The notes beneath the pieces were generated by a model. That model was not told the origin of the DNA. It saw only the letters and a program-made list of their open reading frames with translations, and did not search any database. This document shows positions 13,000 through 16,798 of a DNA stretch of 16,798 bases, piece by piece. The stretch's first letter is position 1. Every line of letters begins with the position of its first letter. Source of the stretch: Candidatus Binatota bacterium (GTDB taxonomy: Bacteria > Desulfobacterota > Binatia > Bin18); the NCBI GenBank assembly GCA_011523315.1, contig WTHE01000188.1:1-16798 (forward strand), in the 5' to 3' direction. The position numbers were made by a program, and so were the translations under genes.

Positions 13000-14088
13000 G
13001 TGAACGACAATTTTGCTGTGAATCGCCAACAGCTGTTTGCCGCGTTTTTCTTTGCCGCCTTCATTTTTCTTCTGTTTCAGCTGTACGCCCTGTTTGCGAC
13101 TTTCCTCGTGCCGCTGGTGTGGACCGTCATTCTGGTCCTGACCTTTTATCCGCTGTACAGCCTGGTCTTGGGTATGTGTCGGGGCCGACGCACCCTGGCC
13201 GCGCTGGGCATGACGCTGTTTGTCGTCCTGATGGTTGCGATCCCGGTGGTGTTTTTCTCCGGCGTCCTGGCCCGGGAGGTGGCCGACTTTTACCGCCAGG
13301 TTCGGCACGCAGTCGTCTCGGGCGAACTCCAACAGCTGCTGGCGGGCTGGCGCGACACCGCTCCTGGCCAGCTGTGGCAAGAATGGGGACCCCAGGCCGA
13401 GGCTTTTGATATCGACCTGCCGGGTCTGGCCCTGACGGGCGCCAACACCGTGAGTCAGTACATCCTGGAACAGCTCAGGAACGTTGCCCAGAACGTGTTC
13501 CGCTTCATCTTCGGCTTTGTGGTGATGAGTTTCAGCCTGTTTTTTCTGTTCCGGGACGGCGAGGGATGGTATCACACCGTCCGCGACCTGCTGCCGATGG
13601 AGCCGGGCCATAAGGAGGCGATCTTCGTCCGCCTGTACGACACCGTGTCCGCAGTGGTCCAAGGCATGGTCGCCACCGCCGTGACCCAGGGCGCGCTGGC
13701 CGGGATTGGATTCTGGGCCGTAGGTCTGTCGTTCAGCTTTTCCCTGGCCTGTCTGTCGGCCTTTTTTGCCATGCTGCCAATCGGCGGGGCTGCGGCCGTG
13801 TGGCTGCCCTGCGCGGGCTATCTGGCCATCTCCGGCCTGTGGGGCCAGGCCATCGGCCTGCTGCTGTACGGCACCTTTGTCATCAGCATGGTCGATAATT
13901 TTCTGAAGCCCTTCATCATCGGCGGACGGGCCAAGCTGCCGACTGTGTTTCTGTTCTTCGGCATTCTGGGCGGGTTGCAGGCCTACGGGTTTCTGGGGAT
14001 GTTCCTCGGACCGGTCGTCCTCGGCACGATTCTGGCCTTTGTCGAAATCTACCGGCAGGAGTACGCCCAGCAGCCGGCTAGACCTTGA
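13000..14088 (+). CDS. AI-2E family transporter (PerM/YdiK-type membrane protein)
   Basis: The product has 362 residues and about eight hydrophobic segments in the family arrangement. Two lie at the N-terminus (about residues 8-45), one follows near 65-85, and a long soluble helical loop spans about 90-150. The rest are in the C-terminal half, including LAGIGFWAVGLSFSFSLACL, AVWLPCAGYLAISGLWGQ and FLFFGILGGLQAYGFLGMFL, with GPVVLG near the end. DNFLKPFIIGGRAKLPT is the hallmark C-terminal loop. Family members are implicated in export of small solutes or in sodium/proton exchange; the substrate is not predictable. The start is uncertain: GTG at 13000 or GTG at 13018, neither with a strong Shine-Dalgarno site. 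The end overlaps the convergent YchF gene by 11 bases. Confidence 0.9.
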   Translation: MNDNFAVNRQQLFAAFFFAAFIFLLFQLYALFATFLVPLVWTVILVLTFYPLYSLVLGMCRGRRTLAALGMTLFVVLMVAIPVVFFSGVLAREVADFYRQVRHAVVSGELQQLLAGWRDTAPGQLWQEWGPQAEAFDIDLPGLALTGANTVSQYILEQLRNVAQNVFRFIFGFVVMSFSLFFLFRDGEGWYHTVRDLLPMEPGHKEAIFVRLYDTVSAVVQGMVATAVTQGALAGIGFWAVGLSFSFSLACLSAFFAMLPIGGAAAVWLPCAGYLAISGLWGQAIGLLLYGTFVISMVDNFLKPFIIGGRAKLPTVFLFFGILGGLQAYGFLGMFLGPVVLGTILAFVEIYRQEYAQQPARP

Positions 14089-15124
14089 ACCGAAAGTGGA
14101 TCACGTCGCCGTCGCGCACCTCGTAGTCCTTGCCCTCCAGGCGCATCTTGCCGGCCTCGCGGCAGCCGGCCTCGCCCCGGTGGGCAATATACTCGCCGTA
14201 GGCGATGACCTCGGCCCGAATAAAGCCGCGTTCCATATCGGAGTGAACCTTGCCTGCGGCCCTGACGGCGGTCGTCCCCCGGCCGATAGTCCAGGCCCGG
14301 GCTTCGTTCGGTCCGGCGGTGAAAAAGCTCAGCAGGTTGAGCGCCTCATAGGCCGAGCGGATAAAGCGGTCGCGGGCCGACTCGGCTACCCCTAAATCAT
14401 CCAGAAACAGGGCGCGTTCGTCCTCCTCAAGCTGGGCGATCTCCATCTCAACCTGACCGCACACAGGAATGATGCGCAGATCGTTGTCTTCGGCATAGGC
14501 GGCCACCTCGTCCGGCAGAGGATGCTGCACCTCGTCCTCCTCGACGTTGTAGACCACCAGCAACGGCTTGTGGCTGAGAAAGGCAAAGCCGGCCAGGACG
14601 AGCTGCTCTTCGGGCAGAAACGTCTCCCCGCGCAGCGGTTTCTCGTCTTCCAGGACGCGGTAGCACTTTTCTAGCAGCGCCTGCTCACGCTCCCGGCCTT
14701 GCTCTTTACGCAGGCGTTCGAGGCGTTTCTCAATCACGCCCATATCGGCCAGGAGTAGCTCGGTGTGAAAGTCGCGCAAATCGCGCAGCGGGTCGGCCGG
14801 CGTGCTGGCCAGAGGGTCGGCAAAGGCCCGCACGACCTGGACCAGGGCTTCAAGCTCGCGCATCTGGGCCAGTGAGCGGGTATCGAGCGCAGCTTTTCTT
14901 TCCGCCGAGGGCGGGAAATCGAGAAAGCTGACCTCGGCGTACTTCGTGCGCTCCGGCTCGACGATTTCGGCCAGCGCATCGACCCGCGGGTCGGGGACTT
15001 TGATAACGGCGATGGCCGCCTCGGGTCTGGTCTAAAAACCGCCGACCTCGGCACTCATGCCGGTCAGGGCATTGAAGATCGTCGTTTTTCCACATCGGGC
15101 GAATCCAACGAGTCCGACTTTCAT
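14078..15124 (-). CDS. ychF: YchF/Obg-like P-loop ATPase, interrupted by an in-frame amber codon
   Basis: The full frame from the ATG (15122-15124) is 348 codons, near the family's length of about 360. The N-terminus MKVGLVGFARCGKTTIFNAL contains the P-loop G-x4-GKT at residues 7-14. A TAG follows at codon 31 (15032-15034), in VGGF-stop-TRPEAAIAVIKVPDPR; the sequence on both sides is clearly the same protein in the same frame. The rest has the coiled-coil insertion (about residues 120-165) and the C-terminal TGS domain ending in YEVRDGDVIHFRFKV. YchF binds ATP and the ribosome and is nearly universal. The amber codon may be a point mutation or a sequence error; a single C-to-A change from TCG (Ser) would explain it. 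Translation from internal starts would lack the P-loop. It follows the 360-residue gene by 12 bases. Confidence 0.85.
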
Positions 15125-15136
15125 GGTGATGGGGTG

Positions 15137-16219
15137 CTAGTGTCTGAAATCCTGAATCGACCGGGCGGGCGTACCGTCTCGGCGGGCAATCGGCCGGGTC
15201 ACCGAGCGCGTCATGCTGCCGAAAGTCGGCATCCAGCACGAGTGGCGACCCGGACCACCGACAACGAGGATCATCAGGTGTTCCGGCCGGCGGATGAGCG
15301 GCAGCGCAGCCTCGCCGGGAAACAGATCGTCCGGCACAAAACCCATGCCGTACATCCCGCCGGCTTCCCACAGCTCGCGCGGCACCCGGGCGTGCTCGAA
15401 GACATAGTCTCTGATCTCGTCTTTGCCGATACCGTCTCGGGCCAGGATCTGGGCGTGTTCCGGTCCCAGGGCCAGAATCGGCTCGCCCAAGGCGTAGGCG
15501 TTGTTCGAGCCCATGCCGGCCATGGTGCTGGCGATGGTCGTCAGGATGCCCGGCGCCGCCGTGCTGATGTGGTCGTTGATATTGTGCGGTCCCTCGGCCC
15601 CGCATACCGTGACGGTGCTGGTGTCGGCTCCGAAACCGCGTTCGCGGTGCAGCGGGCTCCACGGGTTTTCGGCCTCGTTCTCGGCAATGCAGTACGAGTA
15701 TTTGGACGGCTGGCCCTGGGTCGAGCGATCCAGCAGGCCCGGCACCCCGCCGCCGATATTCAGCAGCACCAGCCGAAGCGCCCGGCCAATCGTGGCGTTG
15801 GGGCGCCAGCCCTGACCAAAGGCGTTATAGCCGCCGTTGACACCCAGCTCGTGGGCGATGGGGCCGTTGAGAATGACCAGGGGCGCACACGGATGGGTCG
15901 TGCTCTGGACCGCGTAGAGGTTGAAGGGGCTCTCCAGCAGGGCGTCGAGCGCGGTCAGGACGACCGGGAAATATTCCGGCACACAGCCGGCCAGAACCGC
16001 GTTCACGGCCACTTTCTCGACCGTCGCGATGCCATATTTTGGCGGCACCGGCCCGAGTTCGACCTGCGGCTCACGGTCGCTCCAGGCCAGCAGGCGCTCA
16101 ACGCGCTCGGCCGTCGGCGGAACAATCGGCAGGCCGTCCGTCCAGCCCTGGTCGTAGAACCAGTCGTTGACGGCTTCGAGCGAGTCGTCGAGAGAAATCT
16201 TCTCGGAACGCAGATCCAT
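15137..16219 (-). CDS. conserved protein paired with the UGSC-family selenoprotein
   Basis: The product has 360 residues and no known enzyme function that I can assign. The N-terminus (DDSLEAVNDWFYDQGWTDGLPIVPPTAERVERLL) is a recurrent motif I associate with uncharacterised proteins. Further on are conserved-looking Cys- and Gly-rich elements: QSTTHPCAPLVILNGP, GGYNAFGQGWRPNATIGRALRLV, STVTVCGAEGPHNIND, and GGPGRHSCWMPTFGSMTRSVTRPI. The three Cys-containing motifs could form a redox or thiol active site with the neighbour. No signal peptide is seen. The ATG (16217-16219) lies 3 bases after the UGSC stop codon, without a strong Shine-Dalgarno site of its own, which suggests translational coupling. 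Partnership with the selenoprotein is inferred from this spacing. Confidence 0.8.
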   Translation of the reverse strand: MDLRSEKISLDDSLEAVNDWFYDQGWTDGLPIVPPTAERVERLLAWSDREPQVELGPVPPKYGIATVEKVAVNAVLAGCVPEYFPVVLTALDALLESPFNLYAVQSTTHPCAPLVILNGPIAHELGVNGGYNAFGQGWRPNATIGRALRLVLLNIGGGVPGLLDRSTQGQPSKYSYCIAENEAENPWSPLHRERGFGADTSTVTVCGAEGPHNINDHISTAAPGILTTIASTMAGMGSNNAYALGEPILALGPEHAQILARDGIGKDEIRDYVFEHARVPRELWEAGGMYGMGFVPDDLFPGEAALPLIRRPEHLMILVVGGPGRHSCWMPTFGSMTRSVTRPIARRDGTPARSIQDFRH

Positions 16220-16222
16220 GTG

Positions 16223-16798
16223 TTACGCCGAGCGTTGCCGCAGTTGCTTGCCCATCGGCCTGAGGAAGCGGCCCCGATAGTCCGCGACCAACTGGTCCGC
16301 CGGTCGGGTCAGAATCGCCATCACCTCGTCGGCCACCGCCCCGGCCTTGCGCTCGACCTCGTCAGGCGTATTACCGGCCAGCGGGTGCGGAATCACCGCA
16401 ATCGGAATACCGCCCATGCCCAGGGTCTGCGACTCGGCGCGACCCAGGGGGGCAAATTCGTCGCTGCAAATGACTGCGGTCGGCACCCCGCGTTTTTCCA
16501 ACTCGATGGTGTCGTGGAGACCCCACGACGTGCACGAGCCTCAATCACCGATGGCGACGACCGCAGCGTCGCACTGGGCCAGCCGGGTCACCACCTCGTC
16601 CGGCGCCGGCAGCGAGGCGTTTTTCTCGCCGCTGACACGCGAGAAGGCTCCCAGGCGGGTACGCAGGATGGCCTCGACTTTTTCGAGCAGCAAACCGGCG
16701 TTGGCCTTCCGGTTGTTGAGAAACCCGATGCTTTTGCCCGTGAGTCGGCCGTCCGGCGCGCCAGCGGAAGCTCTGTGGTGCGCGCCTCAGCCGTGGGG
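16223..16798 (-). CDS. UGSC-family selenoprotein (partial, 5' end past the window and apparently frameshifted)
   Basis: Reading leftward, the frame contains VVAIGD, then UGA (16541-16543), then GSCTSWGLHDTIELEKRG, and ends at TAA (16223-16225). Read as selenocysteine, the centre is GDUGSC, the motif that names the UGSC family; U-x-x-C is a redox-type active site. Family-typical sequence lies on both sides: TGKSIGFLNNRKANAGLLL before it, and VPTAVICSDEFAPLGRAESQ then IPIAVIPHPLAGNTPDEV after it. A SECIS-like hairpin follows the UGA. No start codon fits in this frame near the conserved N-terminus. The frame instead meets a TGA at 16787-16789, while TAEARTTELPLA reads in another frame, so a frameshift at about 16753-16761 is likely. 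The catalysed reaction is unknown; Sec-GSC resembles the Sec motif of glycine-reductase-type selenoproteins only superficially. Confidence 0.85.
16511..16529 (-). promoter_or_regulatory. bacterial SECIS-like hairpin of the UGSC-family gene
   Basis: Starting 12 bases after the UGA on the minus strand, GTCGTGG pairs perfectly (7 bp) with CCACGAC around the loop GGTCT. The loop resembles the E. coli fdhF SECIS loop (AGGUCU), and the loop Gs are 19-20 bases from the UGA, as expected for SelB recognition. Confidence 0.8.

Noticed and set aside
15032..15034. UAG read as pyrrolysine
   Set aside because: YchF is not a known pyrrolysine protein, the site is not catalytic, and no supporting element is seen. 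Mutation or sequence error is simpler.
16787..16789. Second selenocysteine codon in the UGSC gene
   Set aside because: Its surroundings do not look like the family or a redox motif, and a better-fitting N-terminus reads in another frame, which points to a frameshift.
1..16798. CRISPR array, insertion sequence, tRNA or rRNA genes
   Set aside because: I saw no regularly spaced repeats, no transposase, no terminal inverted repeats and no tRNA-like or rRNA sequence on either strand.

Overview
The window is GC-rich bacterial DNA (about 60% or more G+C by eye), densely coded on both strands, with short operons and strong Shine-Dalgarno sites at most starts. It holds two separate genes with an in-frame UGA in a convincing selenocysteine context, a type III CoA-transferase, a UGSC-family gene and unlinked housekeeping genes. 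Together these suggest an uncultured, deltaproteobacterium-like or Tectomicrobia/Binatia-like lineage that uses selenocysteine. The taxon is an inference; no rRNA or other marker settles it.

Layout. 1-173: start of a leftward membrane protein. 228-882: a promoter, a selenocysteine-containing peroxiredoxin-like gene with UGA inside a W-U-P-F-C motif and a SECIS-like hairpin, then a strong hairpin. 894-928: a heptanucleotide tandem repeat. 930-4272 (leftward): a three-gene operon of CoA-transferase, SMP-30/gluconolactonase-like protein and MetE-like methyltransferase. 4483-5343 (leftward): an unknown protein with a disordered middle. 5418-5786 (rightward): an apparent structured RNA locus with its own promoter, a 13-codon ORF behind an exceptionally long Shine-Dalgarno match, alternative hairpins and an intrinsic terminator, just ahead of an unknown gene (5813-6430). 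6435-9400 (leftward): an unknown protein, DNA polymerase III delta (holA), 5-formyltetrahydrofolate cyclo-ligase and two single-hotdog MaoC-like dehydratase subunits. 9551-9763: a small membrane protein. 9796-11561 (leftward): a SnoaL-like protein and an alpha/beta hydrolase. 11695-14088 (rightward): SirB1-like protein, MutT-type Nudix hydrolase and an AI-2E-family membrane protein. 14078-16798 (leftward): YchF with an in-frame amber codon, a 360-residue conserved protein and, at the edge, a UGSC-family selenoprotein.

The most interesting items are the two selenoproteins, the structured RNA with its micro-ORF at 5453-5786, and the tight pairing of the UGSC gene with the 360-residue protein. 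The two selenoproteins support each other: each has UGA followed at bacterial SECIS distance by a perfect stem whose loop contains a G near its start, and each reading frame continues with family-typical sequence. The amber codon in YchF and an apparent frameshift near the right edge look more like mutations or sequence errors than recoding.
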